Notes: generated from the letters alone by a model not told the origin. A DNA stretch of 64,000 nt from Laceyella putida (GCF_042665195.1 NZ_JBHTBW010000021.1:1-64000); one strand, 5' to 3'; shown: positions 33,780-42,746, numbered from the stretch's first letter. Program-made: numbers and translations.

Positions 33780-34577
33780 ATGACGTTGAATGGGCAAGTG
33801 GTGCGAGAGGCGCGCAAACTGGCGGAAGAGTTGGCGGTTGCGGCGGGAAAGTTGGCCAAAGAAGCTTTTCTGCTCGACAAAGAGATTGAATACAAAGGTG
33901 AATATGGGGATGTGGTGACCGCCATTGATCGCCAAGCGGAAGAATTGATCGTAGCGGGAATCCAAAAACAGTTTCCGAACCACCGCATTCTGGGGGAAGA
34001 GTATGGCTGGCAAGGAGGAGAAGACCCCGACTGGTCATGGATGGTCGATCCGCTGGACGGCACCAATAACTATGCGGTTGGCTTGCCGCTGTACGCGGTG
34101 TGCATCACTTGTTTTTATCGTCGTGAGCCTGTGTTGGGGGTCATCTATGATTCCCATTTGGAGCAACTTTATGTGGCCGTGAAAGGACAAGGGGCGACGG
34201 TCAACGGAAAACCGCTCTTGCTCGCGCCAAAACCGTATAAACGCCCAACCGTTGCATGGATACAGGGACATCAGGTGCAAACAGATGAACGATCCTTCTC
34301 GCTGCGCGGGTCGCTCGAACGCCGGTGCAAGCGGGTATTGCGTTTGTGGGCGCCGGGGATTGCCTGGGCCTTGCTGGCGCAAGGTCATATTGATGCGATG
34401 GTGGTGTATCGCTCAGGCGGCGTTGATTTATATGGAGGCATGTTATTGGCGCGTGAAGCGGGTGCGGTCACGGTTGACTATGAGGGTAAGGCCTTTAACC
34501 GCATCGATCCCGAAGCCACCCTGATTGCCTGTCATCCCGATCGGTTGGAAGAAGTCATCAAGCTAGTGCAAACATAG
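33780..34577 (+). CDS. Inositol monophosphatase family protein
   Basis: Mg-dependent sugar-phosphate phosphatase of about 265 residues. Metal motifs are ILGEEYGW (Glu) and MVDPLDGTNNYAVGLP (DPxDGT), and the C-terminal site is GGVDLYGGMLLAREAG, where the usual WDxAxG is replaced by LYGGML, a variant seen in several bacterial subgroups. Substrates may include inositol-phosphate, NADP or fructose-1,6-bisphosphate. ATG 33780 is 2 nt from AGGAGG; TTG 33786 is better spaced (8 nt). cobT follows after 11 nt, probably in the same transcript. Confidence 0.85.
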   Translation: MTLNGQVVREARKLAEELAVAAGKLAKEAFLLDKEIEYKGEYGDVVTAIDRQAEELIVAGIQKQFPNHRILGEEYGWQGGEDPDWSWMVDPLDGTNNYAVGLPLYAVCITCFYRREPVLGVIYDSHLEQLYVAVKGQGATVNGKPLLLAPKPYKRPTVAWIQGHQVQTDERSFSLRGSLERRCKRVLRLWAPGIAWALLAQGHIDAMVVYRSGGVDLYGGMLLAREAGAVTVDYEGKAFNRIDPEATLIACHPDRLEEVIKLVQT

Positions 34578-34588
34578 AGGAGGGCATC

Positions 34589-35638
34589 GTGGTGCGTTTT
34601 AATACTCGTACTCCGCTGGACCAGGACATCATCATGAAAGCGACACAACATGTAGCCAATTTGACCAAACCGCTCGGCAGTTTGGGGGCATTGGAAGAGA
34701 TCTATGTCAGGCTGGCCGGAATCACGGGTCAACTTCACCCGGATATTGGCCAAAAGGCCGTTGTCATCATGTGTGGGGACCATGGGGTCGCGGCAGAGGG
34801 GGTGAGTGCGTATCCACAAGCGGTGACGGGTTTGATGATACATAATTTTGTGAAAGGAAAAGCGGCGGTGAATGTGTTGGCGCGCCAGCATGGGGCCGAA
34901 GTGAGGGTGGTCGATGTCGGGAGCCTGTTGGATGAAGTGCCACCCCCCGTATTGAACCGGCAAGTGCGTAAGGGTACGGCCAATTTCACGGAGGGTCCGG
35001 CCATGAGCGTGAATGAGGCGAAGCAAGCGACAGAGGCGGGGATGGCCGTCGTCCGTGAATTGAAGGAACAGGGAGTACGCTTGTTGGCCGTCGGCGAGAT
35101 GGGAATCGGGAATACCACTCCGGGGACGGCGGTGGCGGCGGCATTGACTGGACTGGATGTGGACAGCCTGACAGGACGGGGAACGGGGGTCTCAAATGAG
35201 GGCTTCCATAAAAAGCAACAGGCGATCAGACAAGCGTTGGCCATCCATCGCCCTGATCCGAGCCGGCCGCTGGAGCTGCTGGCCCGGATCGGTGGATTGG
35301 AAATCGCCGGGATGGCGGGATGTTATTTAGGTGCCGCAAAAGAGGGCCTGCCTGTGGTCATGGATGGCCTGATTTCCACCGCCGCGGCCCTTCTTGCCGT
35401 AAAAATGGAACCCGCCGTCAGGGAAGTGTTGTTTGCGTCACATCTTTCGGTTGAGCCCGCTCATGCCGCCCTGTTGCGAGAACTTGGCCTGGAGCCGCTC
35501 ATCACCGCGGGGATGCGCTTGGGTGAAGCGAGTGGCGCGGTATTAAGCTTCCCGCTGTTTGATTCCGCGGTAGGGTTGGCGCGGGAAATGGCTACCTTTG
35601 CCGACTTGGGCTTGCCCAATCCCGCTTCCATCACTTAG
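34589..35638 (+). CDS. cobT: Nicotinate-nucleotide--dimethylbenzimidazole phosphoribosyltransferase
   Basis: Enzyme making alpha-ribazole-5-phosphate, the lower ligand of cobalamin, from nicotinate mononucleotide and dimethylbenzimidazole. The 349 residues match full-length CobT: TKPLGSLGALEEI, the CGDHGVAAEGVSAYP block, GEMGIGNTTPGTAVAAAL and catalytic-Glu region near the C terminus (GMRLGEASGAVL). GTG start (34589 or 34592) after GAGGAGGG. It is separated from the cobDUSC-cbiZ-cbiB operon by one opposite-strand gene; its 3' end overlaps that gene by 8 bp. Confidence 0.95.
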   Translation: MVRFNTRTPLDQDIIMKATQHVANLTKPLGSLGALEEIYVRLAGITGQLHPDIGQKAVVIMCGDHGVAAEGVSAYPQAVTGLMIHNFVKGKAAVNVLARQHGAEVRVVDVGSLLDEVPPPVLNRQVRKGTANFTEGPAMSVNEAKQATEAGMAVVRELKEQGVRLLAVGEMGIGNTTPGTAVAAALTGLDVDSLTGRGTGVSNEGFHKKQQAIRQALAIHRPDPSRPLELLARIGGLEIAGMAGCYLGAAKEGLPVVMDGLISTAAALLAVKMEPAVREVLFASHLSVEPAHAALLRELGLEPLITAGMRLGEASGAVLSFPLFDSAVGLAREMATFADLGLPNPASIT

Positions 35639-36047
35639 TGAAATAAAGAAAGGCAAACAAAAGGGTGCCGAGAAGCCATAACCACCATAACTCCACAAAT
35701 TGAATGAGCAGGAGTTGGGACACGGGAGGGAGCTTTTCGGCATTTTCCCTATAGATGACGACCCAATAGCCGCCAGTTACCGGATGAACATCATGGCTCC
35801 AGGCATCCTCGTGTTTGCTGGTAACCCACTGATCCATGGTTTCTTCCATGCCGTGATGGAAAAAGCGGATGCGGGTGTGCATATGGTGGTCGGGATCGTA
35901 GACCAATTGGACGAAATAGCCCGATTCCAGCTCAGACAAAGTGGAAATCACATAGCCTCGGTTAAAATGTTCATTTAACCAATCTTCTTTTTCACGAATC
36001 TCTTCTTTCGTGAAGAAATGGGAACGGAAATGCACTTTTTCAGCCAT
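35631..36047 (-). CDS. Hypothetical protein with C-terminal membrane segment
   Basis: Not recognised. The 138-residue product has a charged soluble part (about 1-110; RSHFFTKEEIREKEDWLNEHF and a Tyr/His-rich core) and one C-terminal hydrophobic helix (LLLIQFVELWWLWLLGTLLFAFLY), so it is probably tail-anchored. ATG 36047 is 6-8 nt after CAGGAGA. It overlaps cobT tail to tail, and sits between cobT and the cobalamin operon on the opposite strand. Confidence 0.55.
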   Translation of the reverse strand: MAEKVHFRSHFFTKEEIREKEDWLNEHFNRGYVISTLSELESGYFVQLVYDPDHHMHTRIRFFHHGMEETMDQWVTSKHEDAWSHDVHPVTGGYWVVIYRENAEKLPPVSQLLLIQFVELWWLWLLGTLLFAFLYFTK

Positions 36048-36053
36048 AAGCAT

Positions 36054-36376
36054 TCTCCTGACGATGAAAGGATTCTTCGTTGATCATATGCGAAAATACG
36101 CATCGTTTTAAAGAGGGAAACAGACAGTTTTATTAAAAAATAACAAAAACGAGTTGCCACCCAGCTTTTCACCTCATCAGCTATCATTCTGGTTGGCTGT
36201 ATTTATTCATGTTAATCGAGTCGCTTGCTTATGTATAGGGAACAAACATAGATTCTTATTGAACAAATTAATCAAAGGTTTTTTGCCCTACATGGTATTA
36301 TAAAATGGTGAGTTGGTAGGAGGGGATTGCCATCGTGGAGGAGCAAAGAATTTCGTGACAGGAGGGGAGAAAGGGA
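36054..36376. other. Intergenic region upstream of the cobalamin operon
   Basis: No conserved cobalamin-riboswitch core (GCCACTG) is visible on the plus strand. There is an AT-rich segment with TATTATAAAAT near 36296-36307 that may be the -10, followed by TAGGAGGGG and a 7-codon open frame (GTG 36335 to TGA 36358) ending 19 nt before cobD. It could be a leader peptide or chance. Confidence 0.35.
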
Positions 36377-37489
36377 ATGACGATTGAACGCTTTGGGCAT
36401 GGTGGGGATCTTGTCACAGCCCAAGCATTATTTGCCATCGAAGAACCGAAGTGGCTCGATTTCAGCTCGAATATCTACCCTTATGGCCCCCCGCCCCGCG
36501 TGCTGGAAGCCATCAAACGGGAGTTGGAGCAACCGGGGGTTCCTGTGCTCAGCCGTTATCCCGATCCGGATGCGCGCGCGTTGCGCCAAGCGATTGCCTG
36601 TTTTCATCAGGTTGATGCAAATGGGGTGGTTGTGGGCAACGGAGCGGCGGAATTGATCGACTTGATCGTGCAAACGTTATTGCCGTCCCGGGTGGGGGTG
36701 GTTCAGCCCGCCTTTGTCGAATACGCGTTAAGCGCGAAAAAACGGGGCATTACCGTACAGTCTGTATGTACCCGGTGGGAGGAAGGTTTTTTGCCGACGG
36801 AGAGCCAGTTGGAGACGCTGATCAGGGAAGTGGACCTTCTCTTTGTGGGGACGCCGAATAATCCTACCGGACACCTGATTCCTTACGAACGGCTTGAGCA
36901 AATGGCGGCCTGGGCTAAGCAGTGGCAAACCTGGTTGGTCGTCGATGAGGCCTTTCTCGATTTTGTGGCGGATGGCGAAGCCCGCTCAGCTCTTCAACTG
37001 GTGGCCTCTTATCCACAAGTGCTGGTCTTGCGTTCACTGACCAAATTCTTTGCCTTGCCGGGACTGCGATTGGGCTATGTGGTGGCCGCTCCTGCGGTGA
37101 GCGCCAGAGTGCAGGCGATGCGCACACCGTGGAATGTGAATGGATTGGCACTGACCGCGGGTGAAGTGGTCTTGCATCCAGACGTGTATCAGGCGCATGC
37201 GCGGAAGGTGCATCGTTGGCTTTATCCCGAACGAACCCGGATGGTGAGGGAACTGGGCCGACTTCCGGGGGTTGCTTTCTTTCCGAGTGAAGCCAACTAC
37301 GTCTTGGGACGAATCATCCGCGGCCAAGAGCAGGCACATCAGCTACAGCATGCCTGCGCCACCCAAGGAATCTTAATCCGCAATTGTGCCAATTATCCGG
37401 GGTTGGGGGATGCTTATTTCCGAATCGCTATCAAGAAACCAGAAGAAAATGATCGATTGCTCGCCATTTTGCGGTCATGGTTTGGTTGA
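36377..37489 (+). CDS. cobD: Threonine-phosphate decarboxylase
   Basis: PLP enzyme decarboxylating L-threonine-O-3-phosphate to (R)-1-aminopropan-2-yl phosphate, the linker attached to adenosylcobyric acid by CbiB. The 370 residues are of the histidinol-phosphate aminotransferase fold: FSSNIYPYGPP, GNGAAELIDL, GTPNNPTGHLI, VVDEAFLDF, and the PLP lysine in RSLTKFFALPGLRLGY. The operon context (cobU, cobS, cbiB) favours CobD over HisC. ATG after CAGGAGGGGAGAAAGGGA. First gene of the operon. Confidence 0.9.
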   Translation: MTIERFGHGGDLVTAQALFAIEEPKWLDFSSNIYPYGPPPRVLEAIKRELEQPGVPVLSRYPDPDARALRQAIACFHQVDANGVVVGNGAAELIDLIVQTLLPSRVGVVQPAFVEYALSAKKRGITVQSVCTRWEEGFLPTESQLETLIREVDLLFVGTPNNPTGHLIPYERLEQMAAWAKQWQTWLVVDEAFLDFVADGEARSALQLVASYPQVLVLRSLTKFFALPGLRLGYVVAAPAVSARVQAMRTPWNVNGLALTAGEVVLHPDVYQAHARKVHRWLYPERTRMVRELGRLPGVAFFPSEANYVLGRIIRGQEQAHQLQHACATQGILIRNCANYPGLGDAYFRIAIKKPEENDRLLAILRSWFG

Positions 37490-37499
37490 GGAGGAAGTC

Positions 37500-38048
37500 A
37501 TGGGAATACGATTGATTACGGGAGGCGTACGATCCGGCAAAAGTCGTTTTGCTGAATCGTTATGCATGGAAAGCGGAAAACCGGTGGTTTATGTGGCCAC
37601 GAGTCAAGTGTCGGACGATGAGATGAAAGCGCGTGTTCTCGCCCACCAACAGCGGCGTCCCAGCGGGTGGCTAGTGAAAGAGGAAGCGTTTAACCTGGCC
37701 GCGGTGCTGGCGGATGTGCCATGCGGGAGCCAACTCTTATTAGACAGTCTCACTGCTTGGGTGACGAATGTGTTGGCCAAGCCCCCCCACGACGAAGGGG
37801 GCGATCCGGTGATCTGGCGTGCCCAAATGCTGGCACAGGTGGAATCGCATACACATGAATGGTTGAGGCAATGGTCGGGACGTGATGCGGTGATTGTGAC
37901 GGATGAAGTGGGATTGGGAGGCATAGCTATGCACCCGGTCAGCCGGTGTTTTCAGGATGCGCTGGGCTGGGTGAATCAAGAAGTGGCCAAGCAGGCGGAT
38001 GAAGTGTGGATGGTTGTCGCCGGTGTGCCGTGGAGAGTGAAAGGATGA
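37500..38048 (+). CDS. cobU: Adenosylcobinamide kinase / guanylyltransferase
   Basis: Bifunctional enzyme that phosphorylates adenosylcobinamide and transfers GMP to give adenosylcobinamide-GDP. The 182-residue protein has the P-loop ITGGVRSGKSRFAE, the conserved VVYVATSQ, the LLLDSLTAWVTN block, and EVGLGGIAMHPVSRCFQDALGWVNQ, which holds conserved Glu and Arg. The nucleotide-accepting His is in LAHQQRRP. ATG is 6 nt after GAGGAGG. Its stop overlaps the cobS start (ATGA). Confidence 0.94.
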   Translation: MGIRLITGGVRSGKSRFAESLCMESGKPVVYVATSQVSDDEMKARVLAHQQRRPSGWLVKEEAFNLAAVLADVPCGSQLLLDSLTAWVTNVLAKPPHDEGGDPVIWRAQMLAQVESHTHEWLRQWSGRDAVIVTDEVGLGGIAMHPVSRCFQDALGWVNQEVAKQADEVWMVVAGVPWRVKG

Positions 38049-38791
38049 GTGGATTCGCGCATGCTGTGGCCTTTTTGACGCGTCTGCCTGTGCCCCGGCG
38101 TTGGTTGAAAGGAGACCATCGCACCAGCCCGATGTGGTATCCCATGGTCGGTGCATTATTGGGGCTGGTCTTGATTGGCTTTGATTGGTTAGTGGCACGT
38201 TGGTTTCCGCAGATGGTGCGAGCCGTGTTGGATGTGGGTTGTTGGGTCTATCTGACAGGCGGATTGCATCTCGACGGCTTAATGGATACCGCCGATGGGT
38301 TTGGGGCTTATCGCGATCGTGAACGCACTCTTCAGATCATGAAAGATTCGCGCGTGGGGGCGATGGGGGTATTGGCCGCCGTCCTTGTATTGCTGTTAAA
38401 GGTGAGTACGTTGTATTATCTGTTGCAGTTCCATGTTTGGGATGGGGCTTTTGCTTGGGGCAGCGCCGTGATGATCGCGCGTTTTGCTGCGGTCGTGGCG
38501 ATTTTTGCGTTTCCCTACGTCCAGGCGCAAGGGATGGGAAGCGGCCTGAAAGAGTCGCTTTCGACGTGGCGGATCAACCTGTCCAGTTTCTGTTCCATCC
38601 TGCCTTTGATCTGGTGGTGGGAATGGGAAGGTGTGGTTCTGTTTGTCGTTGTGTTTGCGCTTACCTGGCTGTTTGGAAAGCTGGCTGTTTATCGCATCGG
38701 CGGCTTTACGGGCGATATTTACGGTGCCTTGATTGAAGGGGTCGAAGTGGCTGTGCTTCTCTTTTTCACTATGGGGGTGAGATTGGGATGA
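38045..38791 (+). CDS. cobS: Adenosylcobinamide-GDP ribazoletransferase (cobalamin synthase)
   Basis: Integral membrane enzyme joining adenosylcobinamide-GDP and alpha-ribazole(-phosphate), last assembly step. It has 248 residues with about six to seven membrane segments and the conserved GGLHLDGLMDTADGFG and RTLQIMKDSRVGAMGV motifs with Mg-binding acids. The N terminus AFLTRLPVP is typical. Translation is coupled to cobU through ATGA; its end overlaps the phosphatase gene by 4 bp. Confidence 0.95.
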   Translation: MSGFAHAVAFLTRLPVPRRWLKGDHRTSPMWYPMVGALLGLVLIGFDWLVARWFPQMVRAVLDVGCWVYLTGGLHLDGLMDTADGFGAYRDRERTLQIMKDSRVGAMGVLAAVLVLLLKVSTLYYLLQFHVWDGAFAWGSAVMIARFAAVVAIFAFPYVQAQGMGSGLKESLSTWRINLSSFCSILPLIWWWEWEGVVLFVVVFALTWLFGKLAVYRIGGFTGDIYGALIEGVEVAVLLFFTMGVRLG

Positions 38792-39393
38792 GGTGGATTT
38801 GGATCCGACATGGCGAAACGGAAGCCAATCGCGCCAAACGGTATAGCGGGCACCTGGATGAGCCGCTGACAGAGATGGGGAAGCGACAAGCGGTTCGGCT
38901 ATCCCACCAATTAGCGAAGAAGGGATTGGATGCGATCTATGCGAGCGATTTGCAACGTTGTGTCGACACGGCGCAGGTGATCGCCGCGGCCCATCCCACC
39001 CTCACCGTTCATGCCACTCCGGCGTTGCGCGAATGCTCATTTGGCGCCTGGGAAGGAAAAACCTATGAAGAATTGATGCGCACCGATGCGGAACAGGTCG
39101 GCAAATGGCTGGACAATCCTTTTTTTCATGCGCCTCCCGGCGGAGAAACCTTGCACGATCTTGACAGGCGTTTGTTGGCGTGGGTTCGGGAGGCGGAACA
39201 GCGGCATCAGGGCGGGACGGTTTGCGTCGTTTCCCATGGGGGACCACTGCGTTGGTTTTGGGCGCGGATGATCCGACGGGATTGGGCCTGTTTTTGGGAA
39301 CCTGATCTTGGGCCTGGACAGGGTTGGTTGGTGGAACGCGCAGGAACGGATTGGAAAGTCGCCAAGAAGTTGGGGGATGGGCAGGAGGAATGA
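38788..39393 (+). CDS. cobC: Alpha-ribazole phosphatase (histidine phosphatase family)
   Basis: Phosphatase of 201 residues removing the 5'-phosphate of alpha-ribazole-phosphate or cobalamin-phosphate. Histidine-phosphatase motifs are IRHGETEAN with the phosphohistidine, the Glu in ALRECSFGAWEG, and VSHGGPLRWF with the second His. Family members include phosphoglycerate mutase; CobC function is inferred from the operon. It begins with ATGA overlapping the cobS stop and ends 1 nt before the cbiZ start. Confidence 0.88.
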   Translation: MRWIWIRHGETEANRAKRYSGHLDEPLTEMGKRQAVRLSHQLAKKGLDAIYASDLQRCVDTAQVIAAAHPTLTVHATPALRECSFGAWEGKTYEELMRTDAEQVGKWLDNPFFHAPPGGETLHDLDRRLLAWVREAEQRHQGGTVCVVSHGGPLRWFWARMIRRDWACFWEPDLGPGQGWLVERAGTDWKVAKKLGDGQEE

Positions 39394-39394
39394 G

Positions 39395-40096
39395 ATGAGC
39401 GGTTTGTTCCAACAGAACGAGAGTCGACTGACGGTGCAGTGGACAGAGGAAATGATACAAATCGCATCCCCATCGCCGCTCACATGCTTAAGCAGTGCCG
39501 TGGTGGGAGGGGGAATGCGGCAGGTCACCCGTATCATTAACCGTCATGTTGATAAAGAGTACCATGCGCCGGATCCAAGCAAAGAAATCGCTGATTGGTT
39601 GGCTGCGCGCGGGATGTCGCCGGACAAGACGGTGGTGTTGCTTACGGCGGCTTATCTGATGCAAGGCAGCAAACAGGTGCTGGATGCGCCGACCTTCGGT
39701 TTGACGGCATGGGTAACGGCCGGAATCGGAAATGCGGCAAGGGCGGGGAAAAAGGGTCCCACTTACGCAGAACCCACGTTTTACACCCCAGGCACGATCA
39801 ATATTCTGCTCCTCATCGAGGGGGATGTCACTCCCTCCGCGATGGTAAACGGGGTCATCACCGCGACAGAAGCGAAAGCGGCAGCATTGGCCGATCTGGG
39901 GGTGACGGATCAAGCGGGGCTATTGGCAACGGGGACGACGACGGATGCGGTGGCTATATTCGCCACCCAAAAGCGACGAGGGGGCATCACCCATCCGTAC
40001 GCGGGCACCTTAAGCCCACTTGGCCAGGCCATTGCGCGCGCGGTGCATGCGGGGGTCGTTGAGGCGGTAGAGAATGAACGACGCAGAAAGCGGTGA
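39395..40096 (+). CDS. cbiZ: Adenosylcobinamide amidohydrolase
   Basis: Enzyme that hydrolyses the aminopropanol amide of adenosylcobinamide or pseudocobalamin to adenosylcobyric acid, the archaeal-type salvage entry. The 233 residues carry the family features SSAVVGGGM, VLLTAAYLMQ, TAGIGNAARAG, PGTINILLLI and ATGTTTDAVAIFAT. ATG 39395 is near GGAGGA, which lies inside the end of cobC. It directly precedes cbiB, which rebuilds cobinamide phosphate from cobyric acid, so the pair recycles incomplete or foreign corrinoids. Stop overlaps the cbiB GTG (GTGA). Confidence 0.92.
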   Translation: MSGLFQQNESRLTVQWTEEMIQIASPSPLTCLSSAVVGGGMRQVTRIINRHVDKEYHAPDPSKEIADWLAARGMSPDKTVVLLTAAYLMQGSKQVLDAPTFGLTAWVTAGIGNAARAGKKGPTYAEPTFYTPGTINILLLIEGDVTPSAMVNGVITATEAKAAALADLGVTDQAGLLATGTTTDAVAIFATQKRRGGITHPYAGTLSPLGQAIARAVHAGVVEAVENERRRKR

Positions 40097-41079
40097 CGGA
40101 GATGGACTGGGAATGGATCCTGTTTGTTGCTTGTCTGTTGGATCTTGCATGGGGTGATCCGCGTTGGCTTCCCCATCCGGTGGTTGGGATGGGGAAAGTG
40201 ATTTCATGGCTGGACCGGCACCTCGGCAGGTGGATTGAAAAACGGGGTTGGACCAATGAAACCCATCGGGAGCCACTCAGATGGTTGGGGCTCTGTTTTC
40301 CCGTTGTGGTGGTCGGGGGAGTGTGGGCGGTCAGCTGGGCGTTGGTCTCATTGGCATATGGGTGGCGACCGCTGGCGGGACAGGGACTGGAAGTGGTCAT
40401 GATCTGGCTCGCGATCGCACCTCGGGGCTTGGCTGAAGCGGGCATGAATATTTACCGCGCGTTGGCGGCGAAAAACCTGGCGCTGGCCCGGCAACAGTTG
40501 TCGATGGTGGTGAGCCGGCAGACGGAGGATTTGGATGAAGCGGAGCTGGTGCGCGGGGGAGTGGAGACCGTTGCCGAAAATCTGGTCGATGCCGTCGTGG
40601 CGCCGCTTTTTTTCGCGGCGATCGGTGGGGCACCCTTGGCGATGGCTTACCGGGCGGTGAATACGTTGGATGCGATGGTGGGTTACCGTTCCGATCGGTA
40701 TCTCCACTTGGGAACCGCATCGGCCCGATTGGATGATCTGTGCAACTTCATTCCCGCCCGTTTGGCCATTGGCCTCTTGTTGATCGTTTTTTTGTGCATG
40801 CGTCTCGATGTGGCTCAGGCTTGGCGGGCTTATCGCCGCGATGCCCATCTGCATCCCAGCCCCAACAGCGGGATTCCGGAATCCCTGGTCGCGGGGGCGT
40901 TACATATCCAATTAGGCGGAGTCAATATCTATCATGGACGCCGCTCAGAGCGGGCTCGGCTGGGTGACCCGCTTGAGCCGCGTCAAGCCAAGCACCTTTT
41001 GCTGGCGGTTCGGGTGATGTGGTGGGCTACGGGCTTATGGGTGGCCATCTTGCTGGGAATCAGTGTGATGGGGAAATGA
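40093..41079 (+). CDS. cbiB: Adenosylcobinamide-phosphate synthase
   Basis: Integral membrane enzyme of 328 residues attaching the aminopropanol phosphate made by CobD to adenosylcobyric acid. The family signature is visible: LDLAWGDPRWLPHPVVGMGK near the N terminus, LVRGGVETVAENLVDAVVAPLFFAAIGG, and NTLDAMVGYR, plus HPSPNSGIPESLVAGAL. Start GTG 40093 overlaps the cbiZ stop; ATG 40102 is an alternative. Also named CobD in other nomenclatures. Last gene of the operon; the next gene is convergent. Confidence 0.94.
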   Translation: MTEMDWEWILFVACLLDLAWGDPRWLPHPVVGMGKVISWLDRHLGRWIEKRGWTNETHREPLRWLGLCFPVVVVGGVWAVSWALVSLAYGWRPLAGQGLEVVMIWLAIAPRGLAEAGMNIYRALAAKNLALARQQLSMVVSRQTEDLDEAELVRGGVETVAENLVDAVVAPLFFAAIGGAPLAMAYRAVNTLDAMVGYRSDRYLHLGTASARLDDLCNFIPARLAIGLLLIVFLCMRLDVAQAWRAYRRDAHLHPSPNSGIPESLVAGALHIQLGGVNIYHGRRSERARLGDPLEPRQAKHLLLAVRVMWWATGLWVAILLGISVMGK

Positions 41080-41116
41080 ATAAAGGCCGGTCAGCGTTTG
41101 ACCGCTGCCGACACGG

Positions 41117-41518
41117 TTAAACGGCCCTGTTCATCCAACGCCGTGCGGCCCACTGCCATCCCAGGCGCCAGAGTGAGAATGCCACTAACATAAACAATGT
41201 GGTAACCGACAGAAAGAGCCAATCAAATGGATGTCGCAGAAGCCAAGCGCGCAGGGCGGTTCCCAAACAGGTGCTGATCCATACGGCCCCGCACAGTCGG
41301 AGCCAAAAGGGCAATAACGGTTGGGGATGAGGAGAGCGGTACAGCTCCATGGTGGTGGCGACCAAGAGCCAAGCGACAATGAAGGGGCATGCCGTCACAA
41401 GTATCGATGTCATATCTAAAGGCAAATGGTGGGTGACACGCCCTTGCCAAGAAAAATAGAGAAACAAGGACAGATCCCCGGACAAAAGAGGAGCCAACAT
41501 TTTATAAGATTGGCGCAT
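41117..41518 (-). CDS. DUF3054-like membrane protein
   Basis: Membrane protein of 133 residues with about four hydrophobic segments, starting GDLSLFLYFSWQGR and containing PFIVAWLLVA and RAWLLRHPFDWLFLSV, which resembles the DUF3054 family. Function unknown. ATG 41518 is 8 nt after GGAG; an upstream in-frame start (41593) would add 25 residues and overlap the divergent kinase-like gene. Convergent with cbiB. Confidence 0.65.
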   Translation of the reverse strand: MRQSYKMLAPLLSGDLSLFLYFSWQGRVTHHLPLDMTSILVTACPFIVAWLLVATTMELYRSPHPQPLLPFWLRLCGAVWISTCLGTALRAWLLRHPFDWLFLSVTTLFMLVAFSLWRLGWQWAARRWMNRAV

Positions 41519-41610
41519 GTTCTTCACTCCAATCGGGAAAATACTGACTATAGGATAATAGAAAACGCTCAATGGGTATAGGGGTACACTCAACCACAGG
41601 AGGAGCCGGA

Positions 41611-42309
41611 ATGGATGACATCAAACTTGATGAACGTTTGCAGGAGATACGTATTCACGCGAACGAACGAAATGAACCAGTAGAAGTGGAACATATTCCG
41701 CCGATTTTCCGCTTGATTGGCGTAGGCACCGATGCCGTGGTCGTTCAGCATCCAGACTATCCTGAACTTGTTTTTAAATGTTATGCGCTTGATCGTCTCG
41801 GCAAAAAGGAACAGGAACAGCAGGTGTATGAACGACTGGGGGATTCGCCTTACTTTGCCAAACTGAAAGGAAGCGGAGCGCGCCACTTGGCATTAAGTTA
41901 TGAGCCGGGCCCCACATTGTACCAATGCTTGGAGCAAGGGATCATCATCCCGGAACAAGTGATTGAGCAAGTGGAGGAAGCACGACGTTACGCGAGAAGC
42001 AAGGGGTTGAATCCGAGGGATATTCATTTGAAAAATGTCATCCTGCAAGGGAACAAGGCCAAGGTGATTGATGTCTCCGAATATTTGAACCCCGGGAATG
42101 ACCAGAGATGGGATCACCTCGTCGAGGGATATCATTTGTTTTATTCTTTAATCCGGGGAAAAAAGCTGCCTGCTTGGTTGATTGAAGCTGTGAAGAACAT
42201 TTATCTGCAACAGCAAGGAAGTTCCTTTCATCTACAAGAATTCGGCAAAAAGATCATGAACTTGTTTGGCCTGGGGCAATCCAACCAGGATCGAAACGAA
42301 GGAGGATAA
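41611..42309 (+). CDS. Protein-kinase-like protein (YrzF-like)
   Basis: Small kinase-fold protein of 232 residues. A glycine-rich strand (LIGVGTDAVVVQH) leads to the presumed ATP-binding Lys in LVFKCYAL; later come a HRD-like loop GLNPRDIHLKNVIL and VIDVSEYL in the place of DFG. This matches short Bacillales proteins annotated as serine/threonine kinases (YrzF type). Activity is not certain, as the DFG motif is altered to DVS. ATG follows CAGGAGGAGCCGGA; the CoA-binding protein gene begins 2 nt after the stop. Confidence 0.72.
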   Translation: MDDIKLDERLQEIRIHANERNEPVEVEHIPPIFRLIGVGTDAVVVQHPDYPELVFKCYALDRLGKKEQEQQVYERLGDSPYFAKLKGSGARHLALSYEPGPTLYQCLEQGIIIPEQVIEQVEEARRYARSKGLNPRDIHLKNVILQGNKAKVIDVSEYLNPGNDQRWDHLVEGYHLFYSLIRGKKLPAWLIEAVKNIYLQQQGSSFHLQEFGKKIMNLFGLGQSNQDRNEGG

Positions 42310-42311
42310 TC

Positions 42312-42746
42312 ATGTTCCAAAACCCATCAGACCAAGAAAGAAGAGAACTTTTGACGTCAGCGAAAAATATTGCCGTGGTCGGTTGTTCCAACAATCCGGA
42401 GCGAACGAGCTATCTGATTGCGGAAGCGTTGCAACAAGCCGGATACCGGATTTTCCCGGTGAATCCCACCTTGACAGAACCTGTATTGGGGGAGCAACCT
42501 TACGCTTCCCTTAGCGATATCACCGAACCGATTGATATCGTTGACGTGTTTCGGCGGAGTGAGGCGGTCCTGCCCGTGGTGGAAGATGCGGTGAAAGTGA
42601 AACCGAGAGCGATTTGGATGCAGTCTGGCGTAGTGAACGAGGAAGCGGCCCGATTGGCGCAAGAACATGGGATTATGGTGATCATGGACCGTTGCATTAA
42701 AGTGGATCATGCGCTTTTGCTCAGCGGTCAAGGTCTGCGTGGGTAA
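42312..42746 (+). CDS. CoA-binding (YccU-like) protein
   Basis: Rossmann-fold protein of 144 residues of the CoA-binding family related to succinyl-CoA synthetase alpha. The nucleotide site is NIAVVGCSNNPERTSY, followed by FPVNPTL, VDVFRRSEAVLPVVEDA and IWMQSGVVNEEAA. Physiological role unknown; such proteins may sense CoA or be acyl-CoA dependent regulators. Probably co-transcribed with the kinase-like gene. Confidence 0.88.
   Translation: MFQNPSDQERRELLTSAKNIAVVGCSNNPERTSYLIAEALQQAGYRIFPVNPTLTEPVLGEQPYASLSDITEPIDIVDVFRRSEAVLPVVEDAVKVKPRAIWMQSGVVNEEAARLAQEHGIMVIMDRCIKVDHALLLSGQGLRG

Noticed and set aside
36054..36376. Cobalamin riboswitch expected before the cobDUSC-cbiZ-cbiB operon
   Set aside because: No GCCACTG core or matching flanking elements could be found by eye; a covariance search could still find a divergent one.
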